A stretch of DNA of 39,188 nt from positions 1 to 39,188 of the forward strand of contig PDSL01000052.1 in the NCBI GenBank assembly GCA_002748455.1. Direction: 5' to 3'. This DNA comes from Ilumatobacter coccineus. Lineage in GTDB: Bacteria; Actinomycetota; Acidimicrobiia; Acidimicrobiales; Ilumatobacteraceae. The notes beneath the pieces are model-generated. The model was not told where the DNA came from, did no database searches, and was given only the letters and a program-made list of their open reading frames with translations. Shown here one piece after another: positions 16,082-23,908 of the stretch (position 1 is its first letter; the number at the start of each line of letters is the position of its first letter). The position numbers and the translations under genes are program-made.

Positions 16082-17665
16082 ATGTCACGCTTGATGCGTT
16101 CCAACCTGGTGGTCGCATCGGGTACTGCCGTGTCCCGACTGACCGGCCTGGGACGGGTCTTCGCCTTGGGCTATGTGATCGGCCAAACACCGGTGGCCGA
16201 TGCCTACACCCTGGCCAATGAGACCCCCAATATCGTCTACGACCTCTTGATCGGCGGGGTGCTCTCGGCCACCCTGGTCCCCCTCTTCACCTCCCTGTCG
16301 GACTCCAGCCCGGATTCTGATCCAGTGGAGAATCGCCGGGCCACCAATGTGGTGATCACCACCGCGTTGGCGGGGATCGCCCTCTTGACCGTGGTGGCGG
16401 TGGTGGCCGCGCCGGTGATCTTCCGGCTCTATTCACTCCAACCCTCCGCGGCGGTTGATGCTGATACCTTCCGATCGGCGGGAACCGCGCTGACCAGGAT
16501 CTTCTTGGTCCAGATCCTGTTCTATGGCCTCACCGGGGTGGCCAATGGTTATCTCAATAGTCGGCGCCGATTCTTGGCCGCCGCCTGGAGCCCGGCGGTG
16601 TCGAACCTGGTCATCATCGCCACCTTGTTGAGCATCCCCCAAGCTGGATCGGCCACCTGGGCCCTCGGGGATGTCCTCACCGATACCCGGTTTCGTCTGA
16701 CCCTCGGATGGGGCACCACCTTGAGTGTGGCAGCGATGGCGGCGATCGTGGTTCCGGCCATGGTCCGCGCTGGACTCAATTATCGCTTCGAGTGGAATCT
16801 GCGCCATCCAGCAGTGCGCAAGCTGATCGCCTTGTCGGGGTGGACGATCGGTTTTGTGGTCGCCAACCAGGTGGCCCTCATCGTGGTCCGCAACCTGGCA
16901 TTGGGCCAGGGACCTGGAGTGGCCAAGGCCTATTTCGATGCCTTCGTCTTCTTCGTCTTGCCTCATGGCCTGCTGGCAGTCTCGATCGCCACCACCTTCC
17001 AGCCCGAACTCGCCCATGCGGTGACGACCGGCGATCAGACTCGCTTTGTGCGCTTTGCCTCGATGGGGACCCGGATGATCGCCTTGCTGACCCTGCCGGC
17101 AGCGGTGGGCATGATCACCCTGGCCCGACCGATCATCGGTCTCTTGAAACGGGGCCAGTTCGATCTGGATGCGGTCGATCGAACCGCGCCGATCCTGGTC
17201 GCCTTAGCGATCGGCTTGGTTGGGTTCTCGGTCTATCTCTTCGTCTTGCGAGGGTTTTACGCCCATCAAGACACCCGTACCCCGTTCATCCTCAATGTCG
17301 GGGAGAACCTGCTCAATATCGTCTTGGGACTCATCTTGATCCAGGTGTGGGGGGTCTTCGGTCTCGCCCTGTCCTATTCGATTGCCTATCTCGTCGCTGC
17401 TGTGGCCGCCCTGGCTGCGATGCACGCCAAGGTGCCTGACTTCACCCTCCGGCCGGTCTTGGTTCCGATGATTCCGATGGTTGTGGCGGCGGTGGTGATG
17501 GCTGCCGCGATCTGGGCGATCGTCCAACGGTTTGACTCCCATGTGGGCTGGTCGGGGATTGCCGAGATCGCTATCGGCGGCAGCGTTGGGGTGGCGGTCT
17601 ACCTGGTTGCCCTGTGGGTCTTGAGAGTGCCGGAGTTGAGGGCGGTGCGACGGGGGCTGACCTGA
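16082..17665 (+). CDS. murJ: Lipid II flippase MurJ (MviN)
   Basis: This 527-residue integral membrane protein of the MOP superfamily moves lipid II across the membrane for peptidoglycan synthesis. The N-terminus SGTAVSRLTGLGRV and the ADAYTLANETPNIVYDLLIGG block are strongly MurJ-like, and about fourteen hydrophobic helices follow. Length and order are normal, with no large cytoplasmic kinase-like extension of the mycobacterial type. The start lies 6 bases after the upstream membrane protein. PspA follows from its own promoter. Confidence 0.92.
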   Translation: MSRLMRSNLVVASGTAVSRLTGLGRVFALGYVIGQTPVADAYTLANETPNIVYDLLIGGVLSATLVPLFTSLSDSSPDSDPVENRRATNVVITTALAGIALLTVVAVVAAPVIFRLYSLQPSAAVDADTFRSAGTALTRIFLVQILFYGLTGVANGYLNSRRRFLAAAWSPAVSNLVIIATLLSIPQAGSATWALGDVLTDTRFRLTLGWGTTLSVAAMAAIVVPAMVRAGLNYRFEWNLRHPAVRKLIALSGWTIGFVVANQVALIVVRNLALGQGPGVAKAYFDAFVFFVLPHGLLAVSIATTFQPELAHAVTTGDQTRFVRFASMGTRMIALLTLPAAVGMITLARPIIGLLKRGQFDLDAVDRTAPILVALAIGLVGFSVYLFVLRGFYAHQDTRTPFILNVGENLLNIVLGLILIQVWGVFGLALSYSIAYLVAAVAALAAMHAKVPDFTLRPVLVPMIPMVVAAVVMAAAIWAIVQRFDSHVGWSGIAEIAIGGSVGVAVYLVALWVLRVPELRAVRRGLT

Positions 17666-17686
17666 CCTGACCGGTCGGGTTACACT
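17657..17686 (+). promoter_or_regulatory. Promoter of pspA (leaderless)
   Basis: CTGACC (17657-17662) and TACACT (17681-17686) are 18 bases apart, and the -10 lies only six bases before ATG 17693. The transcript is therefore predicted to begin at or near the start codon. It overlaps the 3' end of murJ. Confidence 0.5.
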
Positions 17687-17692
17687 GAGCCC

Positions 17693-18451
17693 ATGATCAA
17701 GCTCGCAAAGAAGTGGTGGAAGTACCTCACCGCCAAGCTCACCGGAGTCTTTAACGCCAATGCTGACCCCAAGGTCCAGCTCGAACAGGCCATCGCTGAA
17801 GCCCACGAGCAGCACAAGCGGCTCAAGGAGCAGGCCACCAATGTGATCGCTGGCCAGAAGCAGGCCCAAATCCGGTTGAACAAGAAGCTCGGCGAGCTCG
17901 AAAAGCTCAATGCCAACGCTCGCCAGGCCCTCATCATGTCGGCCGATGCCGCCAAGGCTGGCAATGCCGACAAGGCTGCCCAATACAACGCTGCTGCTGA
18001 GTCGATCGCTAACCAGCTCATCCAGGTCGAAAAAGATGTCGAGAGCCTCAAGTCGATGGTCCTCGAATCCACCCAGGCCGCCGATGCAGCCAAGTCAGCG
18101 GTCTCCCAGAACAGCGGTCTCCTCCAGAAGAAGATCGCCGAAAAGTCCAAGCTCTTGAGCCAGCTCGAGCAGGCCAAGATGCAAGAGCAGATGAATGCCG
18201 CGATGACCCAGCTCAACGAAACGGTCGGCGACGATGTCCCGACCCTGAGCGAGGTGGAAGACAAGATCGAGGCCCGCTACGCCAAGGCCAAGGCCGCGTC
18301 GGAGCTGACCGAATCCTCGGTCGAAGCCCAAATCCTTGAAGTCGAGCAGGCCACCGCCAATGTCGAAGCCCAGGGCCGTCTCAGCGAGTTGCGGGCTGAG
18401 CTTGGACTCGATTCAGCTCCCGCTGCAGTCGAGCAACCGTCCGAGGGCTAA
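17693..18451 (+). CDS. pspA: PspA/IM30 family envelope-stress protein
   Basis: This 252-residue, almost wholly helical coiled-coil protein begins with an amphipathic helix (KKWWKYLTAKL). PspA/IM30 proteins are ESCRT-III-like and bind stressed membranes. Actinobacterial markers are DPKVQLEQAI near 26, HKRLKEQATNVIA near 44 and KMQEQMNAAM near 160. No PspB/PspC or ClgR gene is adjacent. Its TAA stop overlaps the stop of the convergent proB by two bases, leaving no room for a separate terminator. Confidence 0.88.
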   Translation: MIKLAKKWWKYLTAKLTGVFNANADPKVQLEQAIAEAHEQHKRLKEQATNVIAGQKQAQIRLNKKLGELEKLNANARQALIMSADAAKAGNADKAAQYNAAAESIANQLIQVEKDVESLKSMVLESTQAADAAKSAVSQNSGLLQKKIAEKSKLLSQLEQAKMQEQMNAAMTQLNETVGDDVPTLSEVEDKIEARYAKAKAASELTESSVEAQILEVEQATANVEAQGRLSELRAELGLDSAPAAVEQPSEG

Positions 18452-19545
18452 CCGACCACCGACGGGAGCAGCACCAGGTCGTCCCGGTGGATGACCTCGG
18501 AGGTGGTCCCGTTGGGCAGTTCATCGGTGTGATGCCCCCGATACGCCGCCAAGGTGGCTGAATCGATGCGCACTCGGCCGCGGGCAAAAACCACCTGATC
18601 GGGATCGGCGATATCGACCACATCGCCAGCGGCGAAGGTGCCGTCAGCATCGATGACCCCTGCTGGAAGCAGGCTGGTGTGGTGGTCGATCAGCGCCCGA
18701 CGGGCCCCGCTGTCGACCACGACAGTACCGGTGGGTTCGGTAGCGAACGCGATCCAGACCTTGCGAGCATTAAGACGTCGTTGACCGGCTTCGAAGGTCG
18801 TTCCCACAACGACATCATCGACCGCGTTGACCAGGACATGGGGCCGAGAGGCTCGAGCGATCACCGTTCGTACCCCCGACCATGAGGCCATACGGGCGGC
18901 GGTCAATTTGCTGGCCATCCCCCCGCTGCCGCGTCCACTACCGCCAACGGTGGCCGAGATCGACAGGAGGGGATCATCGGCAGCGACCCGTTCGACGAGT
19001 TGGGCGGTGTCGTCGGTACGAGGATCAGCGGTGTAGAGCCCATCGAGGTCGGTCAAGAGCACCATCACGTCAGCGACCACCGCGTGGGCGACCAGGGCAG
19101 CCAAGCGATCGTTGTCGCCATAGCGCAGCTCATCGTTGGCGATGGCATCGTTTTCATTGATGATCGGAATACAGCCCAGTTCGACCAGGCGGGTGATCGT
19201 CTCGCGAGCGTGGAGGTATTGGGTGCGATCAACAAAGTCGTGGGGATCCAAGAGCACCTGGGCCCCCACCAAGCCGTGGGCGGCCAAGTCGTCGTTGTAG
19301 ACCCTCATGATCCGGGTTTGACCCACCGCCGACACCGCTTGGAGGGTCAAGATGTCCGAGGGGCGTTGTTCAAACCCCAGCGCCGCAACCCCAGCAGCGA
19401 CCGCACCCGAGGTCACCAGAAGAACCTCGTGGCCGCGGCTGTGAAGCTCGGCGATGTCAGCGGTCAGCGCGCTGATGGCGGTGGGATCGATCTGTCCGGC
19501 GTCATCGGTGATCGACGAGGTGCCGATCTTGGCAAGGATTCTCAT
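18448..19545 (-). CDS. proB: Glutamate 5-kinase
   Basis: ProB phosphorylates glutamate in the first step of proline synthesis. The 365-residue protein has an amino-acid-kinase domain (KIGTSS at the N-terminus, VTSGAVAAG, NENDAI, GDNDRLAALVA, GSGGMASKL) and a C-terminal PUA domain from about residue 270. I chose the ATG at 19545 because KIGTSS must lie near the N-terminus and because it follows the obg stop by one base, so obg-proB is one operon. proA is not in the window. Confidence 0.93.
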   Translation of the reverse strand: MRILAKIGTSSITDDAGQIDPTAISALTADIAELHSRGHEVLLVTSGAVAAGVAALGFEQRPSDILTLQAVSAVGQTRIMRVYNDDLAAHGLVGAQVLLDPHDFVDRTQYLHARETITRLVELGCIPIINENDAIANDELRYGDNDRLAALVAHAVVADVMVLLTDLDGLYTADPRTDDTAQLVERVAADDPLLSISATVGGSGRGSGGMASKLTAARMASWSGVRTVIARASRPHVLVNAVDDVVVGTTFEAGQRRLNARKVWIAFATEPTGTVVVDSGARRALIDHHTSLLPAGVIDADGTFAAGDVVDIADPDQVVFARGRVRIDSATLAAYRGHHTDELPNGTTSEVIHRDDLVLLPSVVG

Positions 19546-19546
19546 G

Positions 19547-20800
19547 TCACACGTCCGGGTGATAGTCGAAGCTGAAATCGCCGATCCACACCAGGTCGCC
19601 TTCGACGACCCCAGCCTTTCGTAAGAGCTTGTGGACCCCGAGCCGTTCGAGGCGCTGGTCGATATAGGCCAAGGCTTCAGGTGTGGTGACATCGTTGAGG
19701 TGGACCACCCGTTCGGCCTCGCGGCCGACCACCCGATACTCGTGCTGCCCCAGCCGTTCGATCACCGCGCCGGTGGGGTCGGGATGGATGACCACCAAGC
19801 CGTCGGGGTCGGGTTCGACCTCGCGGGCTTCGGCGACCAATTGGGCGAGCTGGCCGACCAACTGGTTGACACCAGCGGTGGTGACCGCCGAGATGACCGG
19901 GCGATCCCAACCGAGCTCGGTGAGTTGATCGGGGGTGACCACATCGGCTTTGGTTCCGATCACAAGTCGAGGCCGCTCCAAGAGCTCGGGCTGGTAGGCG
20001 CCCAGTTCGCGCAGCAAGATGCGTTCCTGATCAGCCGGTGAGGTGCCATCGAGGGGCATCAAGTCGATCAAGAGGCAGAGGACTCGGGCCCGTTCGATAT
20101 GGCGCAGGAATTGGTGTCCCAGGCCACGCCCTTCGCTAGCTCCTTCGATCAGGCCCGGAATGTCGGCGACCACAAAGTCGCCATCATCGAGCTTGACCAC
20201 CCCGAGATTGGGCTCCAGGGTGGTGAAGGGATAATTGGCGATCTTGGGTTTGGCTGCCGAGATCACACTGATCAGGGTCGATTTGCCGGCGTTGGGGAAG
20301 CCGACCAGGGCAACATCGGCCATCAGTCGGATCTCGAGTTTGAGCCACCGCTCTTCGCCATATTCACCCTGTTCAGCAAAGGTTGGTGCTCGACGCCGGT
20401 TGGAGAGGAATTTGGCGTTGCCTCGTCCGCCTCGTCCGCCAGCAGCCGCCCGGAACCGGTCACCGTGGCGATTGAGTTCGGCGAGAATCTCGCCGGTATA
20501 CATGTCCGACACCACGGTGCCTTCGGGGACCGCAACCTCGAGGGAGTCTCCCCGACGACCGTGGAGATCTTTGCCCTTGCCATGGGTTCCGTTATCAGCC
20601 CGGCGGTGGGGATGATCCCGGAAGGCGATCAGGGAGGCGACATTGTGGTCGGCAACCAGCCAGACATCGCCACCGGGGCCACCGTCTCCTCCATTGGGCC
20701 CGCCCATGACCACCGGACCTTCTCGACGGAACGAGACACAGCCAGCACCGCCATCGCCACCGCGCACATTGAGTTGGCATTCGTCGACAAATCCGGACAT
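19547..20800 (-). CDS. obg: GTPase ObgE/CgtA
   Basis: This is an essential ribosome-associated GTPase of 417 residues. It has the glycine-rich Obg fold (RGGDGGAGCVSF, GGPNGGDGGPGG), then the G domain: G1 GFPNAGKST, G3 DIPGLIEGA, and a G4 region that reads GTKAD instead of the usual NKxD. It ends with a C-terminal OCT domain. ATG 20800 is fixed by the start of the Obg fold and by TAGGAT seven bases upstream. The usual partners rplU-rpmA lie 2.4 kb away, separated by two opposite-strand genes, so here obg has its own promoter. Confidence 0.93.
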   Translation of the reverse strand: MSGFVDECQLNVRGGDGGAGCVSFRREGPVVMGGPNGGDGGPGGDVWLVADHNVASLIAFRDHPHRRADNGTHGKGKDLHGRRGDSLEVAVPEGTVVSDMYTGEILAELNRHGDRFRAAAGGRGGRGNAKFLSNRRRAPTFAEQGEYGEERWLKLEIRLMADVALVGFPNAGKSTLISVISAAKPKIANYPFTTLEPNLGVVKLDDGDFVVADIPGLIEGASEGRGLGHQFLRHIERARVLCLLIDLMPLDGTSPADQERILLRELGAYQPELLERPRLVIGTKADVVTPDQLTELGWDRPVISAVTTAGVNQLVGQLAQLVAEAREVEPDPDGLVVIHPDPTGAVIERLGQHEYRVVGREAERVVHLNDVTTPEALAYIDQRLERLGVHKLLRKAGVVEGDLVWIGDFSFDYHPDV

Positions 20801-20807
20801 CGAATCG

Positions 20808-20813
20808 ATCCTA
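20808..20813 (-). promoter_or_regulatory. -10 element of leaderless obg-proB operon
   Basis: On the minus strand TAGGAT, seven bases, then ATG 20800. No Shine-Dalgarno site is present. This promoter replaces read-through from rplU-rpmA, which is blocked by the intervening genes. Confidence 0.5.
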
Positions 20814-20866
20814 CCTATCGAGCACTCGACCCCTCGGGGTTCCCCCTTCAAGCTGGCTCCTGGCTC

Positions 20867-20872
20867 TAAGGT
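20867..20872 (+). promoter_or_regulatory. Possible -10 element of dgt
   Basis: TAAGGT precedes a GGAGG ribosome-binding site (20876-20880) and ATG 20891, a leadered arrangement. It lies in the 90-base region divergent from obg. Confidence 0.35.
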
Positions 20873-20890
20873 TTGGAGGTGGCCGATTCG

Positions 20891-21924
20891 ATGAGTGAAC
20901 GCGCTGCCCGATGGGCAGAGACGATGAGCGGTCACCACGACGCGGCTATCGCACGTGCTCACGCCGACTCGTGGACCGGTACCGGACGCCGTGATCTGGT
21001 CGACCGTCGGGCCATCGAGGATCGCGACCACGACCGGCTAGCCCCATCGGCCACTCGGGCGAGCGGTGCCGGTCGACGAGGGATCGATGAAGAACCCGAT
21101 CCCTATCGCACCTGTTTTGAGCGCGATCGAGATCGGATCCTTCACGCCAGCGCCTTTCGACGCCTGGCCGGAAAGACCCAGGTCTTCGTCTTTATGTGGC
21201 CCTCACCGAAGCGATCGCTGTCGGCCACGACTGTGGCCATGGGCCTGGCGGCCACGCCAGCGAAGCCGCCCTCAGCCCCTATCTCGATGGCGGGTTCGAC
21301 CATGCCCCATGGGGAGCAGATGTCACCCTGGTGCCGCTCAATCTGTGTGTGGAAACCCTCGATGGAATCCGCAACCATTCATGGAGCCGACCAGCACCAT
21401 CAACACCGGAGGGCGAGGTGGTGTCGTGGGCTGATCGGATCGCCTATGTGTGCCACGATTTCGAGGATGCGGTCGTCGCTGGGATCGTGTCGACCGACAT
21501 GCTTCCCGACCTGGTCACCAGCCGACTCGGCACCGATCGGTCAAGCCAGCTGGGCACCTTGATCCGGGCCATGATCCAGGCCACCGCTGAGACTGGACGG
21601 ATCGGGATGGTTCGCCCGATCGCCGAGGCCTTGGCCGAGTTCCGGCGGTTCAATTACGACAACATCTATCTTCGGCCAGCCAGTATGGCCCAGGCCGAAT
21701 CGGTGATCACCATGTTGCGCGCCCTGGTCGACCACTATGCCGAGCGGCCTCATCTCTTGCCGGATTCCACCGATCTTGAGCCGGGCTCAGCCGAGGCGGT
21801 GCGGGCCACGGTGGCCTATGTGGGTGGGATGACCGATCGTTTTGCCTGCCGGCAGGCGATGGACTTGCTGGGTTGGGAACGTCATCAGCTGCCGTCGGGC
21901 ATCGATGTGGCCGATCTCGGCTGA
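20891..21924 (+). pseudogene. dgt: dGTP triphosphohydrolase, broken by internal deletion and frame change
   Basis: dGTPases of the HD superfamily release tripolyphosphate from dNTPs. The first part (20891 to about 21193) encodes a normal actinobacterial N-terminus through [20 protein letters not shown]. The second, in another frame from about 21194 to 21924, resumes at [23 protein letters not shown] and runs normally to the C-terminus. The segment between, usually about 25-35 residues with the HQRTRLTHALEVAQ motif and the first HD-metal His, is absent. As written no full protein can be made and the metal site is incomplete. This is either a true pseudogene or a sequence error. It has its own GGAGG site. 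Confidence 0.85.
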
Positions 21925-21981
21925 CCGCCAGGGAGAGTTCTCCCCTTCCGGCAACCGATTCCGGCGGCCAACCCCAGGGGT

Positions 21982-23147
21982 GTGAAACGCCGACTTGTGA
22001 TGATGATCGCCCTCATCGGGATCATGGTTGGTCTCCCAGCCCCGCTGACCAGGGGCGCGACCCTGACAGCGTCCTATGTGGAAGGTGGCCACGGGGTACG
22101 GATCAATGGCTATCTGGCCGGCGGCTTGGGGACGTATCGCCTCACCGATGGATCGGTGACCATGCTGGCCCTGTGCATCGAGGCTGATGAACGTAACTCC
22201 ACCGAAGACGATGCCTATCAGCTGGTCGAGAACCGGGTCATCTCACCCGAGTTGGATACCCTCTTGTTCCTCTTGGACGATGGTGCTGCCGATGAGAACA
22301 CCGCCATCGCCGCGGCTGCCTTGGCCTGGTACTACAGCGATGCTCAACGCCTGAGCGGTGGACCGGTGTGGAGCGATCCGGCCCACGACCTGTCGCCGAT
22401 CTCACCGACATCTCCCGAGCCGTGGGAAGCCCTGGCTCCGTCGACGCCGGACCATCCGATTGGGTTCTGGCGCGATGAAGAACCCCTCGATCACGCCGAA
22501 GTGCGCCTTGCTGAGCTTCACCGCCAGGTGACCGCCTGGGCTTCACCCTGGCAGCTGACCGCTGAACCGGGCGGATTCCGGCTTTACAACGACCACGGCC
22601 CAATCGCTGGCCAGCCGATATCGATCACCCACCGAGCCAGCTCAATAGGGATCACCGATGAGGACGGCTTGGTCACGGTCGATACCACGCCCAACACGGA
22701 CACGTTCACGATCACCGCGACAGCGATGGCTCCGGGCATCCATCGCGAGTGGGATGGCGCTCCCGGACTCCAGCGGATGACCACCGCGAGTCACCGGATG
22801 CTCTCGGCATCGATCACGATTCCAGCGACGACCAGTCCACCGACGACGATCCCCCCATCCACAAGTCCACCGACCACGATCCCGCCGACGACCATCCCGC
22901 CGTCCACAAGTCGACCGACGACGATCCCGCCGACCACGATCCCAACAACCACCACTCGACGACACCTGTTCCACCGACAACTCGTCCTCAGGACACGGTC
23001 AGCGTCACCACGATGCCCCGGGCGACCCTGCCCCGCACCGGAGCATCACAAGCTGCGGACCTACTCCACTACGGCGATCTCTTCTTTATGGCCGGTATCG
23101 GCCTGATCCTGGTCTCCCGACTGGTTCCCCACCGCGCTCAGCGATGA
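21982..23147 (+). pseudogene. LPXTG surface protein with thioester-like domain, frameshifted
   Basis: The N-terminus (KRR, then a hydrophobic stretch to about residue 25) is a signal peptide. Residues about 25-200 resemble TQXA/thioester adhesin domains: a Cys in LALCIEAD near 62 and a later LAWYYSD like the AIWRFSD end of those domains. A carboxypeptidase-regulatory or B-type repeat (about 195-255) follows, then a Pro/Thr stalk. The first frame ends at 23106 in unrelated sequence. In a second frame from about 22950 the stalk continues to LPRTGA, a membrane helix and a basic tail ending at 23147, a perfect sortase signal. A one-base shift near 22950-22965 separates the two. GTG 21982 is the probable start. 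Overall function is inferred only. Confidence 0.7.
22810..22965 (+). repeat. Pro/Thr-coding imperfect tandem repeat (stalk)
   Basis: Imperfect repeats of ACSATCCCNCCG-type units and related ACAAGTCCACC units encode SPPTTIPPST-like peptide repeats. The low complexity explains why a one-base slip occurs at its 3' end, in life or in the assembly. Confidence 0.7.
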
Positions 23148-23174
23148 CGCCTGGGGTGTGGGGGCGAAAACCAC

Positions 23175-23207
23175 ACGTGGAGGTGGTGATCAACACCGCC
23201 TCCACGT
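23175..23207 (-). terminator. Strong hairpin between convergent surface gene and rpmA
   Basis: An arm ACGTGGAGG-T-GGTG pairs with CACC-G-CCTCCACGT, a 14-pair stem with one G-U wobble around a five-base loop. Read on the minus strand it is followed by GTGGTTTT, so it fits a Rho-independent terminator for rne-rplU-rpmA. It could also stop the plus-strand gene. Confidence 0.65.
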
Positions 23208-23241
23208 CAGAAGAAATTTGTGTTGTCAGGGTAAACCGAGA

Positions 23242-23496
23242 TCAGCCCACCGGGTTGACATCGACGATCTTACGACCCCGACGCTCACCGAACTTGACCG
23301 ATCCATCGATCAAGGAGAAGAGGGTGTCATCGCCACCGCGGCCAACATTCTTGCCGGGGTGAACCCGAGTACCACGTTGGCGGATGATGATGGTCCCAGC
23401 ACTGATCTGGGTTCCGTCGTAAACCTTGACACCCAACCGTTGGGCATTTGAATCACGACCGTTGCGGGTTGAACCGCCACCTTTGGTCTTCGACAT
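23242..23496 (-). CDS. rpmA: 50S ribosomal protein L27
   Basis: This 84-residue ribosomal protein has the standard L27 pattern ([49 protein letters not shown]). The usual N-terminal extension is absent, so the protein starts directly as MSKTKGGG. The start lies 11 bases after the rplU stop, in one operon. obg does not follow directly as in most bacteria. Confidence 0.96.
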   Translation of the reverse strand: MSKTKGGGSTRNGRDSNAQRLGVKVYDGTQISAGTIIIRQRGTRVHPGKNVGRGGDDTLFSLIDGSVKFGERRGRKIVDVNPVG

Positions 23497-23507
23497 ATCC
23501 GGCTCCC

Positions 23508-23819
23508 TCAGCTCGTGGCGATCGAGGTGATCTCGACCACGGTGTACTTCTGACGGTGGCCATATCGACGACGCTGGTTCGTGCGGCGCTTATAGGTGAA
23601 CCCGTCGATCTTCGGGCCAGCGGTTGTCCCCACGATCTTGCCGGTCACCGATGCCCCCGAGAGGGCCTCAGGCCCAGCGAGAACCGTGTCACCGTCAACG
23701 ACGAGAACCGGGGTCAGCGAAACCTCACTGCCCTCTTCACCGTCGAGAAGCTCGAGCTCAACCTTCTGGCCTTCGGCCACTTTTTCTTGCTTGCCGCCAG
23801 AGGCAATCACTGCGTACAT
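23508..23819 (-). CDS. rplU: 50S ribosomal protein L21
   Basis: This 103-residue ribosomal protein begins [11 protein letters not shown], the family hallmark, and ends with the basic [14 protein letters not shown] block and TVVEITSI. The in-frame open sequence upstream (to 23954) has no homology, so ATG 23819 is the start. TAGCAT lies 10 bases upstream and could serve a very short leader. It is the first ribosomal gene after rne. Confidence 0.96.
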   Translation of the reverse strand: MYAVIASGGKQEKVAEGQKVELELLDGEEGSEVSLTPVLVVDGDTVLAGPEALSGASVTGKIVGTTAGPKIDGFTYKRRTNQRRRYGHRQKYTVVEITSIATS

Positions 23820-23886
23820 AACTTGATAAATGCTATCTGTCCGCGTCCGAGCTCCCAACCGCCAGAACGGTGTCAACCAAGGATCA

Positions 23887-23907
23887 GATCGGCCGGGTTG
23901 GCCGATC
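23887..23907 (-). other. Hairpin just after rne stop
   Basis: GATCGGCC, five-base loop, GGCCGATC: a perfect 8-base-pair stem starting one base beyond the rne stop in the rne-rplU gap. No T-run follows, so it may be an RNA processing or stability element rather than a terminator. Confidence 0.4.
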
Positions 23908-23908
23908 C

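Noticed and set aside
22810..22965. CRISPR-like array
   Set aside because: The repeats are short, imperfect, unspaced and in-frame Pro/Thr codons, so they are a protein stalk.
20891..23147. Mobile element between rpmA and obg
   Set aside because: No transposase, integrase, inverted repeats or target duplication were seen; both genes look like ordinary chromosomal genes.
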